From: Trochalopteron elliotii
Taxonomy: Eukaryota; Chordata; Aves; Passeriformes; Leiothrichidae
Direction of reading: 5' to 3'
DNA: 64,000 nt
Assembly: GCA_024734555.1 (NCBI GenBank)
Contig: JANPWX010000073.1
Coordinates: forward strand, 3,535,029 to 3,599,028
Part shown: piece by piece, positions 26,324 to 37,370 of the stretch
How the letters are laid out: each line of letters starts with the position of its first letter
How positions within the stretch are numbered: position 1 is the stretch's first letter
Notes under the pieces: model-generated
What the model was told of the DNA's origin: nothing
The model's input: only the letters and a program-made list of their open reading frames with translations
Database searches by the model: none
Program-made: the position numbers and the translations under genes

Positions 26324-29300
26324 TTTTGGTTCCTTGGTCTCCATTTTGAGTGTGTGGACACACAAACACACTCACAAAATTTTACTTTTGACTAAATGAT
26401 GTTGGCTATATCTTGAATCTCCCAGTGCTAACATACATGAGTAAGACAGCTTTAACAGTTCTGGTCATTTGTGTGTTAGATTTCCATTGCTACTGGAAAA
26501 ATCCCAGGTCATCTCCCCATGGTGGAAGCAGGAATTTGTTATAGTAATTATGGAAAAAATAACAACATCCAGACATGAAAACTTGGACCAATTATTTCAC
26601 CTGGGATCTCTTTCACCACATATTTGCTTTCTCATTTCTTTCTGTCTCCTCTTTAATGTTTGGAAGGCTGTGGTCTCTCTTAACTTTTCAGCTTAATTGT
26701 ATCCTATAAATATGAGCAAAATCCAAGAGTCTTCACTGAACACAGGAACCTTGCCATTGATTTCAAGGCAGCTGGGTTCCACATATGAGGAAGACAGGTG
26801 GCTTCACATACAAGGCTGCCTTTAACATGAAGGTAAGAAAGCAAAACCAGCAAGGGGAATATCAGTCCTTACCATATATTTCTCAGAAGAAATCTGTTAT
26901 ACGTATTTCCCTCCCTTTTTTGTTATTTTTGGAGATTGTGAATTGCCAGGGAGTTTTTATCATTAACATAACTCTCTAAGGCGAGGTGACACTGAGGTGA
27001 CAATCTTCCAGGTCTTCTTGGGCCTCCTGACACTTCCAGTGACTCAGCCCATTCATTGGACAGAAATGTTGGCAGCACTGAACTGCTTTATTCCATTTAT
27101 TTAGACAGAAGCTGCCTGGAATAGAAAGTCATTCTCTAATCATAAAATACATACAGAGGTACCAAACTCGATGGTAAGAACTAGCTGCACTGTAGTTATA
27201 CTTGTGCTTCTAGCACTAATGTGCTCCATGAACAGCCCACAATGATCTTTTGGAGACAGGCACTGAGGGGTTTTCTCTGAATGCTTAAAAATAGAAATAT
27301 GCATGGCCCCTGTATATTGTAAGGAAAACTCGTCCAAAAAATAAACCTTGAATTGCTATCTAATATATAGACTATCAGATGTGTCATTTCAGATGTGAGC
27401 CTCTACAGGGGTATAATCCAAGAACAGCAGCAATATATTAATAAAACATGCTTGACCACATTTTTTCTGGCAGATAGTACTTTTGCACTGTAGCCCAAAA
27501 TACATAATGAAATCCAGATCTCACTAGTTGCTGGAATGTCCTTTGTCAATAACTGTGAAAAATGTCTCTTACCCTGCAATGCAAAATTGAGCTGTGGAAT
27601 TTATGTGCATAAGTTCTTCCACCCTTTAAAAGTATTTTATCTTGAATGAAAATACTGACACTGATTGTGCCTGGCAGAGACCACTCTCTACCTCTGCTGT
27701 ATATTTTAATCCCTTCTGCACCAATTTTGTTTATGTGAATTTATTGCCTGTGAAGTAACTACATCAACAACATCAAAAAAACCAGATTTATTTTTATTAT
27801 TGTTTGACTAAAAAGTGGTACTAGTATTACCAATCAGCAAAGAGATGCATATATACATCTCCTCAGTGTGAGACACTCTATCAGGGATGGGTCTTTTTCA
27901 TTTTTTGTTTTTTTTTTCTGCTACCATTAGGACTCATTAGAATTGTTAGGTTTTGGCCTGGTGGAAATTTATCCACAAGACACCAGGGTTCAGTTCCAAC
28001 CTGAGCTGAGATTATGTCAAAGACTTAAAAAAAACAGACAAGGGAACTCCTAATTCCCAACCTTTGGGTCAATGTTGTGACTTCTCACACTGTTTTTCAC
28101 CCTCTTTCTGTGTTATCAGCTGCAAGCACCAGAGTAGCATTGTTCTATTGGCAGCTGCTGACAACTCGCCATCGTCTCATGAATTGTGGTTTAAGAACCA
28201 GCTACCTACATAATTCTGTGCATACTTCTGCTTCAGAAGTAGCACAGGGAGGTCACAGGATTCATGTTCTTGTCTGTAGAATGATGACACTAACCAGGTT
28301 AGCCATTCTCACCCTGTCCCAGGTGAGTAGTCTCTGCCCCTACAAAGCCACAGAAGGGAAAAAAAAAATCTGTAAGGAAATAGAAATAACTGTGTTTACC
28401 AGCCAAAGAGTGTATTCAGGAGGCTGGCATGGGCCTTCCCAAAGCAAAGGAGGACAGGGATCTTTTTCTCACTCTAAATAAGATAGTTGCTGACTTGATT
28501 TTCTAAATAGTCGAGTTTAAGCCAGTACTTGTCCCCTTCTTCTCTGTCTCCCAGTGGACAGCGGATAGTAGACACTGCTGCTGAAAACTACTTCAAGAAA
28601 AGAACTAAAGAGGCCTGAGTTTCCAACTACTTGTACTCCTTTTCCCCAATTTTATGATTCCACTTACAGACACCTGGCCTGTGAAGCACCTGACAGAGCA
28701 CCCCCTGCAGTGGATGCCCCCCTTCTCTGCCATCCATCAAGGAAAGATTCAAAAAATCTCTGGCAGAGAAGATGTGGTCCAGGCCAGAGGAGATGAGGGA
28801 GAGCCAAAGATTGCCACTGAGTGAGATACAGTAGTGCCTATTTACATGAAGGGAAGAGGAAAGAGTGGCTCCACTGAAGATTAAACACCAAGATGTACCT
28901 CATAACTTATAAATCAAGACAAAGGCCATGAGTGCAAGTGAGCATAAACAGCCTGAAAAGAAGAGTGGTACATTATCTGCACGTGGTATTTCCTGCTGTC
29001 ATGTTCAGGCTTGAACTGTCTTCAATCTGACCTGAAGTAACGGGACATAAATGTTAAATTCTCATTCTACCTCAATCTTTTGCCTTGCCTTGCATTCCCT
29101 CCACTGAGCCATGAAAGCAGCAAAGCCAGGTGGTACTTCAGTATATGCTTAATTGCTCTTCTGACTTAAAACCATCAGAGAATTTGAATCTTCTTCATTA
29201 ATTACCAATGAATGTTAGTCAAGAATGTGTGCAGACACGTAACTAGTAATTTTTTATATTCATCCCCAAGGCATTCTGACATGTAGTCCCTGAAAGTAAT

Positions 29301-32047
29301 CACTGTGCACAGCCCTGTTTTGGAAGACTCTTTTACAGATGAACTGTGGCACAGTCTGTTTTTTAAACATGATACTCCTCTGTTCCTACCCCTTCAATTT
29401 CATAATCAAAACAAGTGTTTAACAAAACCCAAACAAACAAACCAACATTTTTAAAATTTAAATTAAAGGGTGCAAGAAAAAATTTGTAAGGCAGGATATT
29501 TTAGGATAGATAATGACTCCCACAAATATGTAAGGAACAATCCCTCCTGAATCAGTGGGTTCTGTTTAATTGCAGAATCTCATTGAAGTTCTTCTACCAG
29601 TGCAGAGGAGAGCTGAGTCTTCCCTGATAAGTGAATAAGCTGACTGTATTGTGGGACAATTTCTGTTTGATCTGATTCCAAGTGTGCAAATCCATAAGTG
29701 ATTGTATTTGGGCAAAACATCTGTCAAAGAGATCAAGCTTGGGAGCTCTGCATTAAGAAACCAAGTATTTGTGCAGAGAGGAGTTGCATAAGCACCAGCT
29801 TCTATCCTGCTTGAATCTGCTTTGTACCACGAAGTGGGGCTGTGAGAGCCACGAGACAATTTCCCCTCTTGTTCAGAAAGGCTCAACATCAGCTGGCAGT
29901 CCCCCAGACAAAGGGAGAAGGACAAAGGAAGCACACCAGAGAAAGAATGTGGCATGGATCAGTGTTCAGACCTGTGCTAGCATAAAGACTTCTGCTACAG
30001 AGGTGTGAAATTGAGATGGGAATCCAAGCCCTTGCAGCTGGTGACTTCACTGCTGTGGCCAAATTAATTTAGCTGTGCAGGCATGTGACCTGGGAGCTGT
30101 GACTAACAGCACTTCATGGGACAGTCTTCAAAGTCAGCATTATGAGATGTAGCACAACTTCCCAGTGGGGTTATATCACTTTAACAGAGGGATGCTGGCC
30201 TCACCCACTGACAATTTAAGCTAATTTAAGACTTGTTCTCTTTATCATCTCAAGAACTATTTCTGCGACTGTCTGTCTGTCTGTGACTATTCTGAGACTG
30301 CTCCTGTGGTTTTCTGAATGCTTCACCTCAGCAGATGTATCATCAAGAGTCTTCTTGCAGCATGCTGCTTTGGCTTTACCATTCCCCCCCAGCCTGTGTC
30401 TGGGTAACACCAATTGCAAGGCCGGCAGATGGCAATCTTTGTATTCATTTGCTCTCTGCATAACACTTTTATCTTAGTGAACACAAGACCAGTTGCATCA
30501 GTCAGTTTGGTGTAGAACTTGTGTCAGTCCTGTCCAGAAGATATTTTGTTCTCCTTGGCTGATGTTTCCATCCCAGATGTCAACCAGATGTAGAACAAGA
30601 AATGGGTCTATGTGAGAGCCTTCCACTCACCAGGAAGCTCTGTAAACTGGACAAGCAGAGGTGCTAAAGTCAAGGTCATCTTCAGCACAGGCCAGTAATA
30701 ACATCCAGGCATCAGAACTTCCCTGAATCTCAACTAAAGCCTGAATTTTGGGGGCATCAACTCTATCAGTACCTAGGAATCTTAGCCTTGGTTCAAAACA
30801 TTTAATGTTATAGTTTGTAATATTTATTTTTAAAGTTTGAGTGTCATATTTCATCACCAGTTTCTAAGCAACATTCTTGAGGACTCCACAGAAAGATGTA
30901 TATTTAAAAAGTGAAGATTCAAATGAGGCCAGCCAACCCATTTATCAAAAGCTCTTTTCTATTTTAGGGGCTTGATCTGACTAACCAGGCACTGCTCTTT
31001 TTATCATGGGTCACTGCATTTGCAAGCCTCCCTGTACTGACTCCCTTTCCTGCTCACATACAGGGGGCTGAAGTGCAGTTCCCCTGTTTACACTACTAGT
31101 TGTTATTTCTCCAGCTGCTGGCTGGGTTATGACCCCAGTCAGATTACTAATAATAGCCTCTTCTCCCCTCAGGAAAGTAAGGACCCAGCAGGGTTCAAGA
31201 AACCTGTCCCTTCTTAAAGCATCAACAATGTCTGGCTTCACAGGATTCAGGCTCTGGTGCTCTCCAGTCTAATAACCCCCCACTGGCATCAGCAGGGGAA
31301 CCTACACCTGCTTATCTGGCTCCCAGCTTCCCAGCACTGTACAAAGCAGATGATGCCAGTTCTCCTAAACCCCTTGATTCCTTTCACCTTCCTTGGGAGC
31401 AGTTCCTCCCTCACTCTCTGGAGGATTGCCTGGAATTCTACTTAAAGGAAAGTTCTCATTTGGCCCTCTGGCTGTCTCCTTCTTGCTGCTACCTTATTTC
31501 TCCAGGTTTTGAAGGACTGAGAAAGAATCCTAGTTCACAGGGTAATTGACTTTCCTATTAATTCATTCTTTAGCAGCTGAAATAGTGTAGTTGTGTGCAA
31601 ACCCCTTGACACATTTGATATATTTAAGTCTGATACCTAAAGCAAAGTACAAAAAGACTCACAGTACTGTCATCCTTAAACAGATATATAATTTCCCTTT
31701 GTGGACACAGCATTAACTTTCAGTTCCTTATTAAAAGCACTCTAAGGGATACAGGTTTTGTACATTGCATTCCACCTTCCTCAAACTACTCATTTCAGTT
31801 CAGGGGGCTACAGAATTCATTTCCATACACCTCCAGGGAGCTGCACTTTTCAGGGTTGGGTGTCATTTTGATCTCAGATTTTCCATGTAGAGGTGTCCAG
31901 GGGGATTTCATTCCATCCTTGTGTGATTACTTCCAGTCCAGCCAAGAAGGTCTGTTAAAGCCTTGATTTGAAGACTAAGCCAGAGAAAACAGCTACATTC
32001 TTGAGCAAATTATCCCAGGGTTAACTAAGATAATTATTAAAAATTTC

Positions 32048-32101
32048 AAGTAATTGCAATTACTTCAAGTCTGCATTTAGCAGGATTTAATTACTAATTA
32101 C
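32048..32101 (+). promoter_or_regulatory. Palindromic homeodomain-type motif cluster
   Basis: An 18-bp perfect palindrome, AAGTAATTGCAATTACTT (32048-32065), contains TAAT-TGCA-ATTA, the spacing of a paired-class homeodomain dimer (P4-like) site. Two further TAATTA cores follow at 32088-32093 and 32095-32100. The cluster lies about 2.2-2.7 kb upstream of the CCDC80 promoter region. A regulatory role is inferred from motif shape only. Confidence 0.35.
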
Positions 32102-34259
32102 TGGTTATCCTTCTGCCTTTCTCTGCTGGATTAAAAAGCAATTTATGTGCAGATGTCTCTTCTGTGTATGCATGAGAAGATCATGAACAATGTGTGGCTG
32201 TGCCTTCCACATAGTTAATTCCCCACCTCCCTTTCAGTAGGATCATATCCAGCTATCACATCACTTTTTGAACCCTTTGCAATCCTTTTGAAAACGCTGA
32301 TGTGTACAGCATAAATCATGTTATTGACACTACATATGACTTTCCAACTTTTCATTGGGATGCTGGCAGGCTTTCTCCTTGCTGCGATATCAGACCAAAA
32401 AGCTTATTTCCAGGGGTTTATATATGGTAACCTTTAAGTCTCTAACTGAATAGCTGCCTTCAAGTATATTGTTCTGTATTTTATGAATGTTTTATGTCTT
32501 TATTTTTTCTTCTTGCTGTAAAACCTGGCACTGGCCCTTTAAAATACGTGTTCACTTTACTAGGAGTCCCTCATTGGCCTGTATAAATTATTTACTTTCT
32601 AAGAAATGTTGATGTCAAATATTTCCAGCAGTCATTTCAAGTTTATTCCTCACCTTGGACAAAGGTACTATCAAACATCAGCCTTGAGAATAATCCCCAT
32701 GGTTGCATGTTTTCTTGTGTGCTAGATCCTCCCTACACCTGCCTTACAACCTATCATTTTCACTGATCTACCACCCTCTGATACACTTAAGGCAGATTCT
32801 GTAGCACGCTACTTCTTCAATCAGGTTGGGAAAGCAAAGTCCTCACAGAAGTTCTTCAGCATATCTATAATTGCACAGGATAGACAGCAGAGCTAATATG
32901 GAAATCTGTTTCTTTCCTCATGCACTGAGTGTATTTTCCTTGGCAACATTAGACTTGTACAGATGAGTGATGTTTTGCCTCTGTGTGGTTTCAAGTTATT
33001 ACCAAACCAAGAAAATTGAGGAAGTTTAAATTTTTTTAATTGATTTACCCCAAATCAAATACTTGGCTTCAGCACTGTAGAGTCACTTCTTTTTAAAATC
33101 TTTGTAATGAAACTGGATGAAACATTGAAATGGAAACCTCATTTTTATTTACAGTATATTTAAAATGTCATAATGAAACAAGGTAATTTTTAATGACATT
33201 TTTTCCTGTCAAGATAAATAAACCAGCAGGCTTGACACTAATTTAAATGGAAAATATTACCCACCCCTACTCCACAGAACTCCAGTTTTGTGATTCTTGT
33301 GAGAAGTACAGTTCCCTTACCGCCCAATGAATGTAGGATATGATATTTTGGGCTGAGCACTTTTGCCCTCGTGTCAATATGAGCACAGGCATTCAGCATT
33401 CTCCCCTACCTCCAGGTCAAACCACTAGCCACAAAACACAAACTGAATGTGTACTAGCTAATCCACTACTAATATTTATCAGTGCATTTGAAAATGTAAA
33501 TAAAAAGTAGGAAAATAAGACAGAAAGAAAGGAAAGGTTTTTCTTTGAAACATAAATTCAAGGAAAGTAGAAGGTGCACCTTCACCTCCAGACAACATAA
33601 CTGAGATCAAATCCAGTGTGTTATCACAGACATGTAACAGCATCCCTGTCAATAGGCGAAATCTTGGAAAACAGTTAAAGTAGTATTAAGGTCTTGGATA
33701 TTTTTAGGTGCTACCCATCAACTACAATTAAGTGGTGTTTTGCACTGGAGGTGCTCAGCACACTGAAGCCAGTGTGAATCAGCTAAAGACCAGGTGTTGC
33801 CAGCAAAGCTGTGCCAGTTTACGTCAGCTCAATAGAATGGTGTCATTTACACCATGAAGAGAGAGCAAAGGACATGACCCTGCCTTTTACCCTTGTCTCT
33901 GTAGGTATTTTTGTATCTTTTCTTCTTTTTTTTCCATTGCTGGTGCACATTCATGGGAAATAGATATGACTCTAATTTTAGTACAATAGTAAACAACCTG
34001 ATCTCTTTAAAAAACAAGAAATTAACAAACAGTCATGCCCGTATGATGTTTGAGGACAGAATATACTGACATACATGAGGACCTGAAAGAGAAGCTTGTA
34101 GGAAAGTGAAGAAAAATTGGATTTTACTGAGGAACTCCCAGAAAACAATAAAAAACAAGGAAAGGGGAAAGACAAGGCAGAAATAATGAGGTTTAAAATA
34201 ATCATTATTAAACACCAGAGCTGTTATTGAGACTGATGGAGAAACATACTTTTTTATCC

Positions 34260-34800
34260 AGACAGTGTCCATTCGATGGGAGGAAAGAAAAAGCTTAGGT
34301 CGGAGAGCACCAGAGAGCTGGGATGCGTGAAGGAAAGAGTTAAGGCTGGAGTCACCCTCTCTGAAGTGCTCTGTGATGCTGTGCAGTGTTTCAGCCCCCA
34401 GAGCCTTCCTCCTCCTCCCTCCCTGTGTCGGAGTGGGGAGGAGGCGGGTTCTGCTGAGCTGTTAAATCCTGAGTGAAGTTTCCCCCATTTCCAGTGGCCA
34501 CCGTTGTCTGAGGCTGGTTCAGAGCAGGGCTGGGGTTGCCCTGACGTTTCTGGGACCGCGGCCAGCCAAGAAGAAAAAAAGACGAGTGTTTTACAATTTG
34601 CTTTTGTCAAAGTGTGGAGAAAGGGGAAAGGGAAGCGTCTTTTTTTTTCCAGCATCACATTCCTGTGTTTTTCTTCAGCCTGGAAAATATATTAGTGCTG
34701 GTGCTTTCCTCTCTGGAAACAAAGGAGCTAAACGGGACTGAGGAAGCAAGGAGTGGGAAGGAGGTTTGGGAAGTTTAAAAGAGAGAAACTTGGAGCAGCC
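34260..34800 (+). promoter_or_regulatory. Probable CCDC80 promoter region
   Basis: This stretch is richer in G+C than the AT-rich DNA upstream. It contains a GC-box-like GGCGGG at about 34443-34448, a CGCGGCC patch near 34557, purine-rich runs, and a TATA-like TTTAAAA at 34774. It sits directly upstream of the inferred leader exon. No transcription start can be proven from sequence alone. The open reading frames on both strands here show no recognisable protein and are taken as chance. Confidence 0.4.
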
Positions 34801-34876
34801 AGAAGTTCCCTTTTCTTAAATTAAATCCCTGCCTGTGTGGGTAACCGGTACAGCAAAAATCCAGACCTGCAGGTAA

Positions 34877-34939
34877 ATGGAGAAGCAGAGATCACAAAGG
34901 AAATTTCCGCTAACCTCATCCCGCCTGTCAAGAAGGTGA
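34877..34939 (+). other. Upstream reading frame 1 in the CCDC80 leader
   Basis: An ATG at 34877 opens 20 codons and stops at TGA 34937-34939, entirely within the leader exon as drawn. It would act only if transcription starts upstream of it and the alternative donor at 34873 is not used. Confidence 0.3.
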
Positions 34940-35017
34940 AGAAGAAAGTTAAGACACACAACAGGCTCTGTGACCTGTTGGGCTGCGCAAAGATAAATCA
35001 CTGGACAGTAAAGCTGC

Positions 35018-35038
35018 ATGGCATTGGTCTCCTTTTAA
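35018..35038 (+). other. Upstream reading frame 2 in the CCDC80 leader
   Basis: ATG GCA TTG GTC TCC TTT TAA: six codons and a stop, ending 48 nt before the leader exon's donor. It has G at +4 and a weak -3 position. Confidence 0.35.
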
Positions 35039-35086
35039 AGGAAAAAGACGTGAAAACTCCTCTGGCAGGGGAACTTCCCTGAGAGT

Positions 35087-35469
35087 GTAAGTTTCAAGTC
35101 AAATTCTTGCCTTTCTGCTCTATGTACGGGACCCTTTCTCTGTATGTCTTTGCATGTATGTTTAGTGAGAGTGTGAGAGAACTGGGGAGAGTGAGAGAGA
35201 GAGAAGGATGCAGATCATGGTGTTGTTTTAGATAGACGGTATCGTGTTACAGAAGGATGATCTCATTTTTTCATAAAGTGATCCATTCTGTGTTTTTCCA
35301 AAAATAACTGTAAAACTTACAAAGCCACTAGGACAGGACTGAGGTGTAATCAAACACTTTTAAATCACACAAAATAGCCAGCCTGTGCTTTGCATTTTTA
35401 AACACTTGTGCTAGATATCATCATACTGTTAACATCTAATTTTTCTCCTTCTCTCCCCCTGCCCCACAG
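35087..35469 (+). other. CCDC80: CCDC80 intron 1
   Basis: This short intron lies between the leader exon and the first coding exon. It has donor GTAAGT and a pyrimidine-rich acceptor ending CCCCACAG. A short GAGA-rich run lies at about 35165-35206. I see nothing else in it. Confidence 0.6.
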
Positions 35470-37370
35470 ATTGCACAATGAACTGGAGGCCAACTCTCAG
35501 CTTAGCCCTGCTGTGGGCAGCATGGTTAGTGTGTGGCTCTGAGAAGACAGAGAGGCTAGTGGAAAGAGGGAGCCATGGAGTCAGGAAAGTGCCCCTTGCT
35601 TACAGGGCATCAAGCAGCCTCCTGAGAAGGTCTGGAGCATCCCTGAGGAATTCAAGCCCAAATCCTCAACAGCCTGTCACCAAGAGGGATTTTTCAGCAT
35701 CTCCAAAGCCACCTGCCAATCTCTTGCAAAGGGAAGCACGTTCCCAGGCCAGGGGCACAGGGACCAGGATGAGATTGGTACAGAGACTCACAGCTGCACC
35801 CAAATACCCCAAGTCCGAGATGATTAAGGACGAAGGGATATCCTCTGCCACTCAGTCACGAGTGGTACGTTTTCCTTCAGGGTCAAGTTCTCCCAATGTC
35901 CTGGCCAGCTTTGCAGGGAAAAATCGGGTGTGGGTCATTTCTGCCCCTCATGCCTCTGAGGGCTACTACAGGCTCATGATGAGCCTGCTGAAAAATGATG
36001 TTTACTGTGAATTGGCTGAGAGGCACATCCAGCAGATTGTGTTGTTCCATGAAGAAGGGGAAGAAGGGGGAAAAGTTAGAAGGATAACCAATGAAGGAAA
36101 AATCCTGGAACAGCCACTAGATCCTGCCCTCATCCCTAAGCTCATGAGCTTTCTGAAACTGGAGAAAGGGAAATTTGGCATGGTACTGTTGAAGAAAACC
36201 CTGCAAGTGGAGGAAAGGTATCCTTATCCAGTCAGGCTAGAGGCCATGTACGAAGTCATTGATCAAAACCCCATCAGAAAAATTGAGAAGATGAGGCAGA
36301 AGGGCTTCATCCAGACGTGCAAAGCAGCTGGGGTGGAGGGGCAAGTGGTTGAGGAAGGCAATAATGGGGGCACCATGCAGCCTACCCCTGGCAGTGAACA
36401 TGTCCAGGTGTCAGCAAGGAAGGAGGATCCAAGGAAGAGCAATAATCAGCCAACAAGGACCAAAACAGTGAGGAAACCAATGACAACCACAGTGGCTACT
36501 CCTCTGCCTACAGTAAGGACCACTATTCTTCCTCCCACCACCACAACTACTCGTGCCACCACCCACGCAGTGGCAACAGCCACCCGGTCTACAACAACAA
36601 CTACACCCCTCCCCAGCACACAGAGGACCTGGACCATGAAGTCACATTCCACCACAGAGCACCACAGGCTGCCAGTAGCTCCTGATGCCACCACGCCACG
36701 AGTCACAGCCTCTGAGGACTTCTACTCTCCTGTGTGGAAAACAAACCGCAGGGACCGGCAGCACGGCCACCAAGAGAAACAAGTGGGAGCCACCCGGAAA
36801 CCAAACAAGGCTGCTCGTTATGACAGTTTCACACAAGTCCCCACAGCCCCCTCAGTGCACTATACAAAGGCAAATGTGGGTAGATTTAAAGATAACAGAA
36901 CTGACAGAAAGGACTTTAACCACAGGGACCTGAATGTCACTCCTGGGCAACACAAACCAACTAAGACTAAACCACCAAAAAAGAAGACCCAAGAAAAGAT
37001 ACTCAGTAATGAGTATGAAGATAAATATGACCCTAGCAAGCCTGCTAGTTCCCATTTAGAGGAACAGTTTGCAGCAGGAAATATTCCCCCTAAGAAAGGA
37101 AAAGAATCAAAGAAGCATGACCGAATGGACAAACCTGAGAAGAAGAAGAAGAAGGACAGACCTGACAAGCAGCACAAGAGTGAGAAGCAGTCCAAGAAGA
37201 TCAAAACTGAAAAAAAGAGCAAGCAGGACAAAGACCGCAGTAAGAAGAAGAAGGGAAGCAGGACTGAGAATGAGGATTTTCCCAAGTCCAACAAGAAGAC
37301 TTTCCTACAGCCTCCCAGGAAATCAGCAACTAACCTCCTGGAATATTTTGAAGGCAAGAGGAGGCTCATT
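35470..37370 (+). CDS. CCDC80: CCDC80 exon 2 (first coding exon, residues 1-631)
   Basis: This single exon encodes two thirds of the protein. It covers the signal peptide, a variable basic N-terminal region, the first DUF4174 domain (including VWVISAPHASEGYYRLMMSL), the Thr/Pro-rich and Lys-rich linkers, and the first strand of domain 2 (FEGKRRLI). Asn-X-Ser/Thr sequons are at residues 58, 473 and 486. The exon ends after a complete codon (ATT), followed by donor GTAAGT. The domain stretches match human almost residue for residue, while the linkers differ strongly in sequence but keep their composition. If the donor is not used, the frame continues only six codons to TGA at 37389-37391. Confidence 0.97.

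Larger units (their letters stand above)
12686..34259. other. Long non-coding region upstream of CCDC80
   Basis: About 21.5 kb without a supportable gene. It contains a MIR-like relic (17.9 kb), simple repeats (15.3, 25.8, 26.3 kb), CTCF-like motifs (22.35 and 23.58 kb) and a homeodomain-type motif cluster (32.05-32.10 kb). The longest open frame (13796-14359, minus, 187 codons) has no recognised domain. Some parts, such as 32.0-33.3 kb, look like candidates for conserved non-coding DNA, but that cannot be judged without an alignment. Confidence 0.5.
34800..35086 (+). other. CCDC80: CCDC80 untranslated leader exon (start uncertain)
   Basis: The exon is inferred from a strong donor, AGT|GTAAGT, with GT at 35087, which pairs with the acceptor at 35468-35469 just before the start codon. 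The 5' end is not defined. A TATA-like TTTAAAA at 34774-34780 would put transcription start near 34800, but this is inference. The leader as drawn contains two short upstream reading frames, at 34877-34939 (20 codons) and 35018-35038 (6 codons). A second possible donor, CAG|GTAAAT with GT at 34873-34874, would remove both. RNA reads would decide which is used. Confidence 0.5.

Noticed and set aside
28077..28481. 134-codon plus-strand open frame
   Set aside because: No recognisable domain, and a long A-run inside. Treated as chance.
34837..35082. 81-codon frame across the CCDC80 leader
   Set aside because: It begins at GTG, not ATG, and runs through the inferred untranslated leader. No protein family is recognised; only the short ATG-initiated frames are worth noting.
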